In this document: positions 15,801 to 23,061 of the stretch, one piece after another
Position numbering within the stretch: the first letter of the stretch is position 1
How the letters are laid out: each line of letters begins with the position of its first letter
Origin: Hymenobacter cyanobacteriorum
Lineage (GTDB): Bacteria > Bacteroidota > Bacteroidia > Cytophagales > Hymenobacteraceae
Direction of reading: 5' to 3'
Length of the DNA stretch: 64,000 nucleotides
Assembly: GCF_022631375.1 (NCBI RefSeq)
Contig: NZ_JALBGC010000004.1
Location: 310,001 to 374,000, forward strand
Position numbers and translations under genes: made by a program
Notes under the pieces: model-generated
Database searches by the model: none
What the model was told of the DNA's origin: nothing
Seen by the model: the letters and a program-made list of their open reading frames with translations, nothing else

Positions 15801-15908
15801 ATTTTTAAATATTGAATTAACAGGAACGAGGCCCGTTACACCATTGCCATCATTGACCATGTCGAGCTGTGAAAGCCCGTATTGCAATGTGTTTTCCATA
15901 TTGCTCAT
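12891..15908 (-). CDS. Eco57I-type N6-adenine DNA methyltransferase (large, restriction-modification-like)
   Basis: 1005 residues, strongly AT-rich. The central methylase has motif I as ILDPACGSGVFLVG (Asp366), the Eco57I-type GIDKDSDATNLTVFSLSLAL, and catalytic motif IV as IIGNPPFES (Asn478-Pro-Pro-Phe), which predicts N6-adenine methylation. The ~340 residues before it are largely helical with an N-terminal alpha/beta part (YFRRFENRPSVAQVYIYDF; VPMFFVFTKSKVTIFNC) that could be a degenerate nuclease or recognition element. The C-terminal ~450 residues, with a probable target-recognition region, end in a distinctive IKPKKTRYWLRSIALRDSDE tail. No separate specificity subunit is seen, so a type II/IIG-like system is more likely than type I. 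It is followed by the overlapping nuclease-like gene and lies between xdhB and a unidirectional terminator. Confidence 0.85.
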   Translation of the reverse strand: MSNMENTLQYGLSQLDMVNDGNGVTGLVPVNSIFKNESTGISPEEFLALEDAFKYEADYIYFRRFENRPSVAQVYIYDFTNDIEADEERLIELHKRLYNSGSVPMFFVFTKSKVTIFNCFEKPADGNKLKYKPLKTIELASKASRALSELAIEELQSFSGKSFDNGSFWENSKFSNSFNANNSAYEKLLSELKLALRDIVKERILPENIAKKLIVVSILIKYLEDRTDKNGDSVFPKDFFAQFMIGAEKFTDVLHDSIATLDLLDALARHFNGGVFEISDEERIIISETDISRFAQFLEGKLDGVQFVFWKLYSFNDLPVELISNIYEEFLGKQPGVVYTPPYLVNFLLDEAMPLSNDNTDFKILDPACGSGVFLVGAYRRLIQRWRKKNQWKLPSLAVLKKILIDNIYGIDKDSDATNLTVFSLSLALCDELTPIQIWKELRFDDLRKNNILSEDFFDVVLGRTSFNENDFDLIIGNPPFESVLSAPASVIERNVHRKRVIANLLKDGSKKDGTRIPLPDNQIALLFLEQCIPLCKSGGLVCLVQPSGPLLYNKSSAEFRRHLLLNYFVPQIVDFTHINRILFGERGDVATAAIFVKNEAAKEKGLLHITVRRSKIHKEKLYFELDNYDFHFVPRSLALNDPYIWKANFLGGSRYHQLISKLSNHRTIGEYISEKEEFSGWAMSEGYTLATKTDKQKLLGLQASGDAIKADDFEQKISAQFLTDKDHIPVKAFTIKGIDRNKISLLRDNYFHSKGKELVYNKPHILIKEIITNGELPTILLNEDLVFQRRIVGIHAPDEQYADLHKLANHISNNKLCGFYIAGTSGQYLINKSSAIYKQDIDNIPYPEDLSLLEINPSEQILIDDFNDYLLEFRRKGENSKAAKKDASQTILTKFGQVYCNALNTVYKSIKAHKPFETNTFICFPFYFGEKPNIEFPDSQHIEHHIAQLVEKDYGTSLRLIRMVRLYEQNIIYIIKPKKTRYWLRSIALRDSDETFSDLRKQGY

Positions 15909-16122
15909 CTTGACTAATTTGCGTTTAGTGTTGCCGATAAGCGTGTCTGCTCAACCATAACTTTCTTGTGTAATCGTTCAAACTTACGAACAATTTGCTA
16001 ATGAATTTAGGAAAGTTTGGTTATTTGAGAATGGCTTCTACGTTAGGTAGTATGAGCTAACTGTGTGATAAAATGGGCTTTATGTACCGTCGCCATATAT
16101 TCCATTATACTCACAATCCCCC

Positions 16123-18414
16123 CTAAACCCGCGCCATCGCAGCCGTTTCGCTCGCCCCCACAAACTCCGGATACAAGCTCACCAGCACCTTTTCCGGCGT
16201 CATCGGGGCCGAGAAGGGGAGGGCCGTATGCCCCTGGAAGGCCCGCACCGCGTCGCGCAGGGCGAAGTAGGTGCCGATGCCGTACATGAGCGGCGGCTCG
16301 CCCACGGCCTTGGAGCGCAGGATGGCCTTGGGGTGGCCCGGCGTGTCGAGGAAATGCACGTCGAGCACCTTGGGCGCGGCGTAGATGTCGGGGATTTTGT
16401 AGCTATTGAGCGAGTTGCTGAGCAGGCGGCCCTCGGCGTTGTAGGCCACTTCTTCCATGGTCATCCAGCCGATGCCCTGCACCGCGCCGCCCTCAATCTG
16501 GCCCCGGTCGATGACTTCGTTGAAGCTCTGGCCGAAATCGTGGGCAATGCGCAGGGCATCCACGGTGTAGGTGCCGCGCAGGCAGTCCACCGTCACGCTG
16601 GTCAGGGCCGTGCCGTACACGTGGTAGGCGAAGGGGTGGCCCTGGTTCACGGTGGCGTCGAAATGCAGGTCGGGGGTGGCGTAGTGGGCGTTTTCGGTGA
16701 GGGCCACGCGCTTCCAGAAGGCCGACGACACCAGCTTCTCCCAGTTGGTATCGGCGGGCACGCCGGCGGCCAGCACCTGCTCGTCATGGATTTCGAGGCC
16801 TTCGTAATTGAGCGTGTATTCGGTGCTGGCGTGCTCGAGCAGGCGCTTGCGCAGGGCGGCGCAGGCCATTTCGGTGGCCTTGCCGTTGAGGTCGGCGGTG
16901 GCGCTGGCGGCACTGGGCGAGGTGTTGGCGACGCGCGTGGTGTTGGTGGTTTCGATTTTGATACGATTAATCGAAATGCCCAGCGTGCGGGCCGCCACCT
17001 GCGCGATTTTCGTGTTCACGCCCTGGCCCATCTCCACCGCGCCCGTGCTGATGCCCACCGAGCCGTCGGAGTAGATGTGCACCAGCGCCCGCGTCTGGTT
17101 CATGGGCGTTTTGGTGAACGAGATGCCGAAGCAGATGGGCATCACCGCGAAGCCCTTCTTCTTCAGCTTATTGGTTTGGTTGAACTGCTCAACTTCGGCC
17201 CGCATGCCGGCCAGGTCGAACTCGCGGGCGGCCGTGTCCCAGGCCTGCTCGGCGTGGCACATTTCGGCCGCCTGCCGGTACGAGAACAGGTCGCCCTCGC
17301 GCAGCAAATTGCGGCGCTGCAGCTCATAGGTCGGCAGGCCCAATTCCTCGGCCGCTTTGGCCAGGGCCGACTCTATCACGAACATGCCCTGCGGCCCGCC
17401 GAAGCCCCGGAAGGCCGTGTTGGGCGGCAGGTTGGTCCGGCACGAAAAGGCCGTAGCCGTCACGTTGGGCACGAAATAGGCGTTGGTGGCGTGGAAGAGT
17501 GTGCGCTCCATCACGGCCGGCGAGAGGTCGGCCGCCGCGCCCGCATTCTGGTAGAAGGTGACTTCGTAGGCCACGATTTTCAGGTCGGCATCGAAGCCGA
17601 TTTTGAAATCGGACGAGTAGGGGTGGCGCTTGCCGGTCATGCGCATGTCGGCCATGCGGTCGAGCACCAGCTTCACGGGCTTCTTGGTGACGAAGGCCCC
17701 CAGCGCGGCCAGCGCGCCCCAGGGCGTGGCCTGGTCTTCCTTGCCCCCAAAACCGCCCCCGAGGCGCGTCACGTCCACTTCGACCTGGTGCATGCCCAGG
17801 CCCAGTACGTGCGCGGTGTGGCGCTGTACGGCCGTGGGCCCTTGCGTGGAGGAAATCATGCGCACCCCGCCCATCTCGGTGGGGAAGGCGTAGGCGCCCT
17901 GCGTTTCGATGTAGAGGTGCTCTTGCCCGCCGTTCTCGGCCACGCCCTCAAATACGTGCGCGCAAGCAGCCCAAGCCGCCGCCGAATCGCCGATTTTGAA
18001 GGTGCGCGGCGGGACGATGAACTCGCCCTGCGCCGCCGCCACGCGAGGGTCGGTGATGATGGGCAGCGGGTCAATTTCGACCTTAATCAGTTTGAGGGCG
18101 GCGTGGGCCTGCGCCTCGGTGCGGGCCAGCACCAGCGCCACCGGCTGCCCCCGGAAATGCACGTGCCCCTCGGCCAGCAGCGGCTCATCAGCCACAATGC
18201 CGCCAATCTGGTTGATGCCGGGAATGTCGGCGGCCGTGAGCACGCGGGCCACGCCGGGCGCCGTCAGCGCGGCACTGAAATCGAGGCTGCGGAGCACGCC
18301 GTGGGCCAGCGGGCTTTCAAACACGGCCGCGTAGAGCGTGCCCTGCTGCACAGGCACGTCGTCGAGGTACTGCGATTCGCCGCGCACGTGGCGGTTAGGG
18401 TCGAGGTGGTTCAT
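16123..18414 (-). CDS. xdhB: Xanthine dehydrogenase, molybdopterin-binding subunit
   Basis: 763 residues, the size of the large XdhB subunit. It carries the molybdenum centre that hydroxylates hypoxanthine and xanthine to urate. Recognisable blocks are HVRGESQYLDDVPVQQGTLYAA at the N-terminus (given here only in part: RGESQYLDDV), the a/b hammerhead region with VARVLTAADIPG, RLGGGFGGKEDQAT and FRGFGGPQGMFVIE (typical cofactor-contacting loops), GAVEMGQGVNTKIAQVAA, and the C-terminal KAVGEPPLMYGIGTYFALRDA with the catalytic-glutamate motif (GEPPL). It pairs with XdhA upstream on the same strand. Between the two lies an unrelated secreted-protein gene ending 13 bases before this start. Its maturation needs xdhC, which is found in the window. 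Confidence 0.95.
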   Translation of the reverse strand: MNHLDPNRHVRGESQYLDDVPVQQGTLYAAVFESPLAHGVLRSLDFSAALTAPGVARVLTAADIPGINQIGGIVADEPLLAEGHVHFRGQPVALVLARTEAQAHAALKLIKVEIDPLPIITDPRVAAAQGEFIVPPRTFKIGDSAAAWAACAHVFEGVAENGGQEHLYIETQGAYAFPTEMGGVRMISSTQGPTAVQRHTAHVLGLGMHQVEVDVTRLGGGFGGKEDQATPWGALAALGAFVTKKPVKLVLDRMADMRMTGKRHPYSSDFKIGFDADLKIVAYEVTFYQNAGAAADLSPAVMERTLFHATNAYFVPNVTATAFSCRTNLPPNTAFRGFGGPQGMFVIESALAKAAEELGLPTYELQRRNLLREGDLFSYRQAAEMCHAEQAWDTAAREFDLAGMRAEVEQFNQTNKLKKKGFAVMPICFGISFTKTPMNQTRALVHIYSDGSVGISTGAVEMGQGVNTKIAQVAARTLGISINRIKIETTNTTRVANTSPSAASATADLNGKATEMACAALRKRLLEHASTEYTLNYEGLEIHDEQVLAAGVPADTNWEKLVSSAFWKRVALTENAHYATPDLHFDATVNQGHPFAYHVYGTALTSVTVDCLRGTYTVDALRIAHDFGQSFNEVIDRGQIEGGAVQGIGWMTMEEVAYNAEGRLLSNSLNSYKIPDIYAAPKVLDVHFLDTPGHPKAILRSKAVGEPPLMYGIGTYFALRDAVRAFQGHTALPFSAPMTPEKVLVSLYPEFVGASETAAMARV

Positions 18415-18427
18415 GGGGAAAAGCCTG

Positions 18428-18919
18428 CTAAAGCTGTGCGTAACCGCGTATTAAATGTTGTTTAATAGAGTCCGTTTTTTGAACACCTATATATTTTATC
18501 AAGTCTTTGCGAATACCTGCAAATTTGGCTGAATTGGCAGGGTCGTTGGCCTTGAAAGGAATAGCTTTTTCGTTTAGTAAAACGAGATATTCGTATTCGT
18601 AAAAAGCGCCATTTGTTCCGCTAAGCGTTGGCGTTGGCCAATATTCGGACCTCAGTAAATAGTAGTAGATACCGTTACAATCGCCGTCGAAATGAATAGC
18701 TGGCTTGGCTCGAATAAGGGCAGAAATATGCTTTACAGTGTCTAACCCGGCATAATCAGGAAGCAGGTCATCTCCGTACTTGTTGCTGAGGCAGAACTCT
18801 ACAAATTTCTTTTCTTCCGCAGTGTGTTTTTTATGCGAAACAATTTTCAAACGATGGCTGCTTTGCGCCAAAACCAATTGAAATAAAAATATAGAAAAAA
18901 TCAGCAGAAAATACCGCAT
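18428..18919 (-). CDS. Hypothetical secreted protein inside the xdh operon
   Basis: 163 residues, AT-richer than the genes on both sides. It begins with a clear Sec signal peptide (MRYFLLIFSIFLFQLVLAQS, probable cleavage after LAQ or VLA), so the mature protein of about 140 residues is exported. The mature part has charged helices (HKKHTAEEKKFVEFCLSNKYG), a central FDGDCNGIYYYLLRSEYWPTP stretch and a basic C-terminus; no family is recognised. It lies 11 bases after xdhA and 13 bases before xdhB, so it must share their transcript. An exported protein has no evident role in a cytoplasmic molybdoenzyme, so a recent insertion is the simpler explanation. Confidence 0.7.
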   Translation of the reverse strand: MRYFLLIFSIFLFQLVLAQSSHRLKIVSHKKHTAEEKKFVEFCLSNKYGDDLLPDYAGLDTVKHISALIRAKPAIHFDGDCNGIYYYLLRSEYWPTPTLSGTNGAFYEYEYLVLLNEKAIPFKANDPANSAKFAGIRKDLIKYIGVQKTDSIKQHLIRGYAQL

Positions 18920-18930
18920 AAGTTTATTGG

Positions 18931-20475
18931 CTAAAGCATAATATGCTCAGCCAGCGCCGGCGCAAACTGCAGGAAGTGCGCCCACAGCAACTGCCGAAGC
19001 AACAGTCGCTTGTAGTCGCTGGTGCCGCGCACATCCGAAATCGGGCTTATTTCCGACTGCATCACCTCGTTGGCGGCGCTCACGGTTTCGGCCGTCAGCT
19101 CGCGGCCCTGCAGAAACTCGCTGGTGCGCGCTAGGTACAGCGGCACCGGCCCCACGCCGCCCGCTGAGATGCGAGCCGCCTGGATAAGGCCGTTTTCGAC
19201 CCGCAGCCAAGCGGCAGAATTAACGCTAGCAATGTCGAGGTGGGTGCGCTTGGAGACTTTCTCGAAGTGGAAGAAGTCGCCGGCCAGCGGGGCGGGGAAA
19301 CTGATTTCGATGACCTGCTCATCGGCGGCCTTCGCTAGCTTTTTGTAGCCACGGTAGAGGTCGGGCAGGGCTAGCTCGCGGGTGCCGCCGGCCGCATCGA
19401 GCAGCGTGACGGACGCGCCCAATGCCAGAAACATGATGGTAAGGTCGCCGATGGGCGAGCCGTTAATGAAATTGCCGGCCACCGTGCCCATGTTGCGGAT
19501 GGGCGTGCTCGATACCAGCTTCAGGTACTGCGGCAGGTTGGGTAGCAGGCCGCGCATCAGGTCCGATTCGAGCAGCTGGCTGGCGGTGGTGGCGGCGCCC
19601 AGCACCACGCGGCCGGTGGTTTCGCGGCGGATGCCGCGCCGGCCGGGCTGGTCGAAAATCAGGCGCACGCCGGGCTGTTCGCGCAATTCTTCCAGGCGCT
19701 GCACCAGCAAATCGGTGCCACCACCCAGCAGGGCATGCGTAAACGGCTGGTTGGATGAGTGGCCGTGGTCGTTCTGGTTTTGGGCGTGGCCGTTGGGCGA
19801 GGTTGAAGCCGAGCTACCGCCGTTGGCGTGGGCCGTAGCCGAAGCTGCTCCGGTCGCTGAAGATGCTTCAGTTGCTTTCACTTCATCGGGCCGCAGCTTG
19901 GCGAGCTGGGCCGGGATTTCGGCGAAGTAGCCGGGCACATATTGCTTCTCGCTGAGCCAGGCCAGGGCGTTTTCGGCCGGGCGCTGCTCCAGTTCGGCGG
20001 TGAGTTTGGCGGCGGCACGCTCCAACGATTTGTAACCCGTGCAGCGGCAGATGTTGCCATCAATCGCAGCAATAGTGCTTTTCTCGGTGGCCGGCTGGCT
20101 GCTCAGGCTGTGGCCGGTGAGCGACATCACGAAGCCCACTGTGCAGAAGCCGCACTGCGAGCCGCCTTCATCCACAATGGCCTGTTGCACGGGCGTGAGT
20201 TGGCTGCCGGCCGCGTTGATGCCTTCCACCGTCACGATGTGCTTGCCCGCGGCGTTGCCCAGCGGCGTGAGGCAGCTGGTCATGCTCTGGTAGTTCACCG
20301 TCTGGCCGTCGGCCGCCAGCTCGCCCACCAGCACGGTGCAGGCGCCGCAGTCGCCCTCGCGGCAGCCGATTTTGGTGCCCTTCAGCTGCTCGTGGTAGCG
20401 CACGAAATCGAGCAGCGCGCTGGCTGGCGCCTCGCTGGTGCGGATGGGCTGGTCGTTGAGGAGAAATTCAATCAT
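18931..20475 (-). CDS. xdhA: Xanthine dehydrogenase, [2Fe-2S]/FAD subunit
   Basis: 514 residues. The N-terminal domain binds two [2Fe-2S] clusters: CREGDCGAC plus Cys68 (Cys38, 43, 46, 68) and GGSQCGFC...ICRCTGY (Cys108, 111, 143, 145). The C-terminal part is the FAD-binding domain (LLGGGTDLLVQ; VVLGAATTASQLLES; SSTPIRNMGTVAGNFINGSPIGD) and the CO-dehydrogenase flavoprotein C-terminal domain (FEKVSKRTHLDIASVN). Electrons from the molybdenum subunit XdhB pass through these centres to NAD+. Between the two domains (about residues 200-245) is an unusual linker rich in Ala, Ser, Asn, Gly and His. The order guaD, xdhA, orf, xdhB on one strand indicates an operon. Confidence 0.95.
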   Translation of the reverse strand: MIEFLLNDQPIRTSEAPASALLDFVRYHEQLKGTKIGCREGDCGACTVLVGELAADGQTVNYQSMTSCLTPLGNAAGKHIVTVEGINAAGSQLTPVQQAIVDEGGSQCGFCTVGFVMSLTGHSLSSQPATEKSTIAAIDGNICRCTGYKSLERAAAKLTAELEQRPAENALAWLSEKQYVPGYFAEIPAQLAKLRPDEVKATEASSATGAASATAHANGGSSASTSPNGHAQNQNDHGHSSNQPFTHALLGGGTDLLVQRLEELREQPGVRLIFDQPGRRGIRRETTGRVVLGAATTASQLLESDLMRGLLPNLPQYLKLVSSTPIRNMGTVAGNFINGSPIGDLTIMFLALGASVTLLDAAGGTRELALPDLYRGYKKLAKAADEQVIEISFPAPLAGDFFHFEKVSKRTHLDIASVNSAAWLRVENGLIQAARISAGGVGPVPLYLARTSEFLQGRELTAETVSAANEVMQSEISPISDVRGTSDYKRLLLRQLLWAHFLQFAPALAEHIML

Positions 20476-20487
20476 TGTTTTAGCCGT

Positions 20488-20565
20488 TAGCTAGTAGCTG
20501 ATAGCGGTTAGCTCTCCATCAGGCTGCCAGCAACTGCTAACAGCTAATAGCCATAAGCTAACAGC
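20488..20565. repeat. Imperfect inverted repeat of TAGCTGTTAGC units
   Basis: The 96-base gap between guaD and xdhA is made of TTAGC/GCTAA-rich sequence (TAGCCGTTAGCTAGTAGCTG on the left, TAAGCTAACAGCTAA on the right) able to form an imperfect stem. It resembles simple intergenic repeats of this genome, not a regulator site. Confidence 0.45.
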
Positions 20566-20571
20566 TAAATA

Positions 20572-21048
20572 TTAATACTCGGTCTTGCCTTCCAGTTCCG
20601 TCCAGGCGCGGAAACCGGCCAACGCCTCGTCGCGCAGTAGCTGCGTCATCGGCAATTTACGGCTTTCCATGGGCCGGTCCAGCTCTTCGTAAATGAACTG
20701 GTCGTCGAAGCCGATAGCGGCTGCGTCGGCCTTGGTGTTGCCGTAGAATACGCGCCGAGGGCGCGCCCAATAAATGGCCCCGAGGCACATGGGGCAGGGT
20801 TCGCAGCTGGTGTAGAGGTCGCAGCCGTCGAGCTGAAAAGTGCCGAGTTCCTTGCAGGCTTTGCGGATGGCGTCGACTTCGGCGTGGCAGGTGGGGTCGT
20901 GGGTGGTGGTGACTTGGTTGAAGCCGCGGGCAATGATTTGGCCGTCCTTCACTACCACTGCGCCAAACGGGCCGCCGAAGCCGGCCTTCATTTGGTCGAT
21001 GGACAGGCGAATGGCTTCGCGCATGAATTCGGGGTTGGGAGCTTCCAT
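20572..21048 (-). CDS. guaD: Guanine deaminase (CDA-fold)
   Basis: 158 residues from the ATG at 21048; a longer frame adds 50 residues without family similarity. It converts guanine to xanthine and ammonia, feeding xanthine dehydrogenase. The zinc site of the cytidine-deaminase-like fold is complete: His55 and the proton shuttle Glu57 in CHAEVDAIRKACKELG, and Cys85/Cys88 in TSCEPCPMCLGAIYW. The segment ARPRRVFYGNTKADAAAIGFDD.. and the C-terminal tail with W..LEGKTEY closely follow the short bacterial GuaD type from Bacillus subtilis, where the C-terminus closes the active site. First gene of the minus-strand guaD-xdhA-xdhB unit. Confidence 0.93.
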   Translation of the reverse strand: MEAPNPEFMREAIRLSIDQMKAGFGGPFGAVVVKDGQIIARGFNQVTTTHDPTCHAEVDAIRKACKELGTFQLDGCDLYTSCEPCPMCLGAIYWARPRRVFYGNTKADAAAIGFDDQFIYEELDRPMESRKLPMTQLLRDEALAGFRAWTELEGKTEY

Positions 21049-21196
21049 GGGTGGGGCGGAAAAGGTGAGCGGCCGCGGCGGCGTAAAGTTTTGAAAAACG
21101 GGCAACAAAGAAAGCGACGGAAACCCACATTTGTGGAATCCGCGGCAAACGATTCGACCCGGGCGACGAGAGCCAGTAACCGTTTCGCTTCCGCCC

Positions 21197-21234
21197 AAAA
21201 AAACAGTGCCGCCTCCCGAGGGGAAGCGGCACTG
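21197..21234 (-). terminator. Intrinsic terminator
   Basis: CAGTGCCGCCTCCC (21204-21217) and GGGAAGCGGCACTG (21221-21234) form a stem. On the minus strand it is followed by a T7 tract, just after the lipoprotein gene ending at 21263. Confidence 0.85.
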
Positions 21235-21262
21235 CCAGACACCGGGCTATCCAGCCCGCTTG

Positions 21263-22204
21263 CTAATTCGTGAACTTGGGAATACGCAGCTGCACGCCAA
21301 TGGAGGGCACAAACGTGACGCCGCTGAGCGAGGTGCTCTGGTTGTTGAGCAGGGCAAAATCGCCGTAGTTCTGGTAGAACACCGACACGGCCGGAATGAC
21401 GTAGAAATAGCGGTAGCCGATTTTCAAGTTGAGGAAGCCGCCGAACGACGAGAAGTTGCGGCGCTGCAGCGGCAGTTCGGGCACCTTCACCGAGCCGGAG
21501 TATATTTTGTCGGGCGCGAAGCCGTAGCTCACCCAGCTGTGGGCGTACACCAGGCCGTAGCTGATGGCTCCGATTTCTTCTTCCGGCCCCAGCGAATTGC
21601 TGAAAATGAGCGGGATGAGCAAATCGTTGCGGGTGGCGCGCAGGTTCAGCACCGAGTTAATGTCGGACAGGAAGGCGAAGCTGGGCAGCTTGGCGCGCTG
21701 GGTGGCAAACTGCAGGCCGATGCTGCCATACATGGTGCCGGTGGCGGCGCCGCGGTCGGGGTTTTCGGGTGTGCCCACGGGGCCCAGAAACTGGTACTGC
21801 GTATCGAACACGTAGGAGCCGAACGTGTACTTGAAGCCCGCATCAAGGTGCGGCACGATGCCGTAGCGCACGTTGATGTCGGCGGTGGTTTGCACCGGGT
21901 CGAGCACGTAAGCCAGGGCGGCGGCCTGCAGTTGGGTGGTGGCGTCGGTGTAGTCGACTTTGCTGGAGCTGGCGGCCTGGCTGGCGGCTTCTTTTAGGGC
22001 GCCGGTGGCTTTGGCAATGGGCGCGCTGGCCAGGTTCAGGCCCTGGTTGTAGCCCACCCGAAACTCGCCCTGCGGCGTGACTTTACCGGTGGCCACAATG
22101 GCGCGCGGGGCGGTGCAGGAAGCGGCCAGCAGGCCGGCAACGGCGGCCACCGTGGCCAGGAGCGGCCGGGCCACAGAACGGAGCAGCGGAGAAGTCATGA
22201 GCAT
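21263..22204 (-). CDS. Hypothetical outer-membrane-type lipoprotein
   Basis: Up to 313 residues; a second ATG two codons in (22198) is an equally good start. An Arg-containing N-region, a hydrophobic run and LLAASC form a lipoprotein signal (Cys at about 30). The mature chain alternates polar and hydrophobic residues with many Tyr/Phe strands (ADINVRYGIVPHLDAGFKYTFG; AISYGLVYAHSWVSYGFA; GGFLNLKIGYRYFYVIPAVSVFYQN) and ends in VGVQL-like IGVQLRIPKF, which suggests an outer-membrane beta-barrel or porin-like protein of Bacteroidota. No specific family or substrate is recognised. It is monocistronic, with a terminator directly downstream and a divergent redoxin gene upstream. Confidence 0.6.
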   Translation of the reverse strand: MLMTSPLLRSVARPLLATVAAVAGLLAASCTAPRAIVATGKVTPQGEFRVGYNQGLNLASAPIAKATGALKEAASQAASSSKVDYTDATTQLQAAALAYVLDPVQTTADINVRYGIVPHLDAGFKYTFGSYVFDTQYQFLGPVGTPENPDRGAATGTMYGSIGLQFATQRAKLPSFAFLSDINSVLNLRATRNDLLIPLIFSNSLGPEEEIGAISYGLVYAHSWVSYGFAPDKIYSGSVKVPELPLQRRNFSSFGGFLNLKIGYRYFYVIPAVSVFYQNYGDFALLNNQSTSLSGVTFVPSIGVQLRIPKFTN

Positions 22205-22432
22205 CGAAAAAAGAGTGGTGGTGGGCCGTTAACGAAAACCGGGCCGAAAAAGCCGGAACCAGGGCCGCCAAAACGGTGTCTGAAAAACACCTCGGTGAGG
22301 CCGACGGGGTTAAGATATTGCCATGCTGCGATGTAACCTTTGCATGGCTGGTGCATCCAAAAGCCCAAAGCTGCGCGGCGGGCCCAGGAAGGTCTGAGGC
22401 AACAAATAAACCGGTTTTTCCTTGAGCTGCTA

Positions 22433-22921
22433 ATGCCCCTACTGCTACTTGTGTTGCACCTACTCGGCTGGTTGGCACCCGCACCGCGGGCCACGGTCTA
22501 CGTGTTTCTGGCCGAAACCTGCCCCATCAGCCAGGCGGCCACGCTCCCGCTGCGCGAGCTGCACGCCCGCTACGGGGCGCAGGGGGTGCGCTTTGTGGGC
22601 GTGTTTCCGGCCCGCGAAACCACGCCCGCCGGGCTGGCCGATTTCGCCAAAACCTACCAGCTGGCCTTCCCGCTGCAAGCCGATGCCGGCCACCAGCTCA
22701 CCAAAAAGCTGCACGCCCGCGTCACGCCCGAAGCCGTGGTGGTGGGGGCCGATGGCCGCACCGTTCTCTACCAGGGCCGCCTCGATGATGCCTACGCCGG
22801 GCTGGGCCAGCACCGCGCCGTGGTGCGCCACCACGAGTTGGCCGAGGCGCTGGCGGCCGTGGCGGCCGGCCGGTCCGTAGCCGTGCCCCGCACCGAGCCG
22901 GTAGGCTGTTTTATTGAGTAA
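22433..22921 (+). CDS. Redoxin-domain (AhpC/TSA-like) protein
   Basis: 162 residues from the ATG at 22433, which places a hydrophobic segment at the start (MPLLLLVLHLLGWLAPAPRA), consistent with export or membrane anchoring; an ATG at 22340 would bury it behind 31 residues. The rest is a thioredoxin-fold redoxin: TVYVFLAETCPISQAATLPL with a single active-site Cys30 (CPIS, no resolving Cys), GVRFVGVFPARETTP, and VTPEAVVVGADGRTVLYQGRLDDAYAGLG. This CPIS-type redoxin is often fused to, or encoded beside, cytochrome c/copper-monooxygenase-like domains, and exactly such a gene follows at 23062, separated by a hairpin repeat. Likely function is thiol or metal chemistry in the envelope; unproven. 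Confidence 0.75.
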   Translation: MPLLLLVLHLLGWLAPAPRATVYVFLAETCPISQAATLPLRELHARYGAQGVRFVGVFPARETTPAGLADFAKTYQLAFPLQADAGHQLTKKLHARVTPEAVVVGADGRTVLYQGRLDDAYAGLGQHRAVVRHHELAEALAAVAAGRSVAVPRTEPVGCFIE

Positions 22922-22941
22922 CTTTAAGATTGGAAAAGCCT

Positions 22942-23039
22942 GTCATGCAGAGCGCAGCGAAGCATCTTGTCCGCGCAACGCATTTAATTAAACGAGATTA
23001 GAGGGGGCTAGCAAGATGCTTCGCTACGCTCTGCATGAC
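22942..23039. repeat. Dispersed hairpin repeat (CATGCAGAGCGCAGCGAAGC type)
   Basis: Arms 22942-22969 and 23012-23039 pair with one mismatch. Same subtype as the copy at 4764. It lies between the redoxin gene and the cytochrome/copper-monooxygenase-like gene. Confidence 0.85.
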
Positions 23040-23061
23040 GTTCCGCTGCGAAAAATAATAT

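Noticed and set aside
12184..15908. Type I restriction system or BREX/DISARM module
   Set aside because: No HsdS, HsdR, helicase, PglZ or other partner genes are adjacent; only two genes form the cassette.
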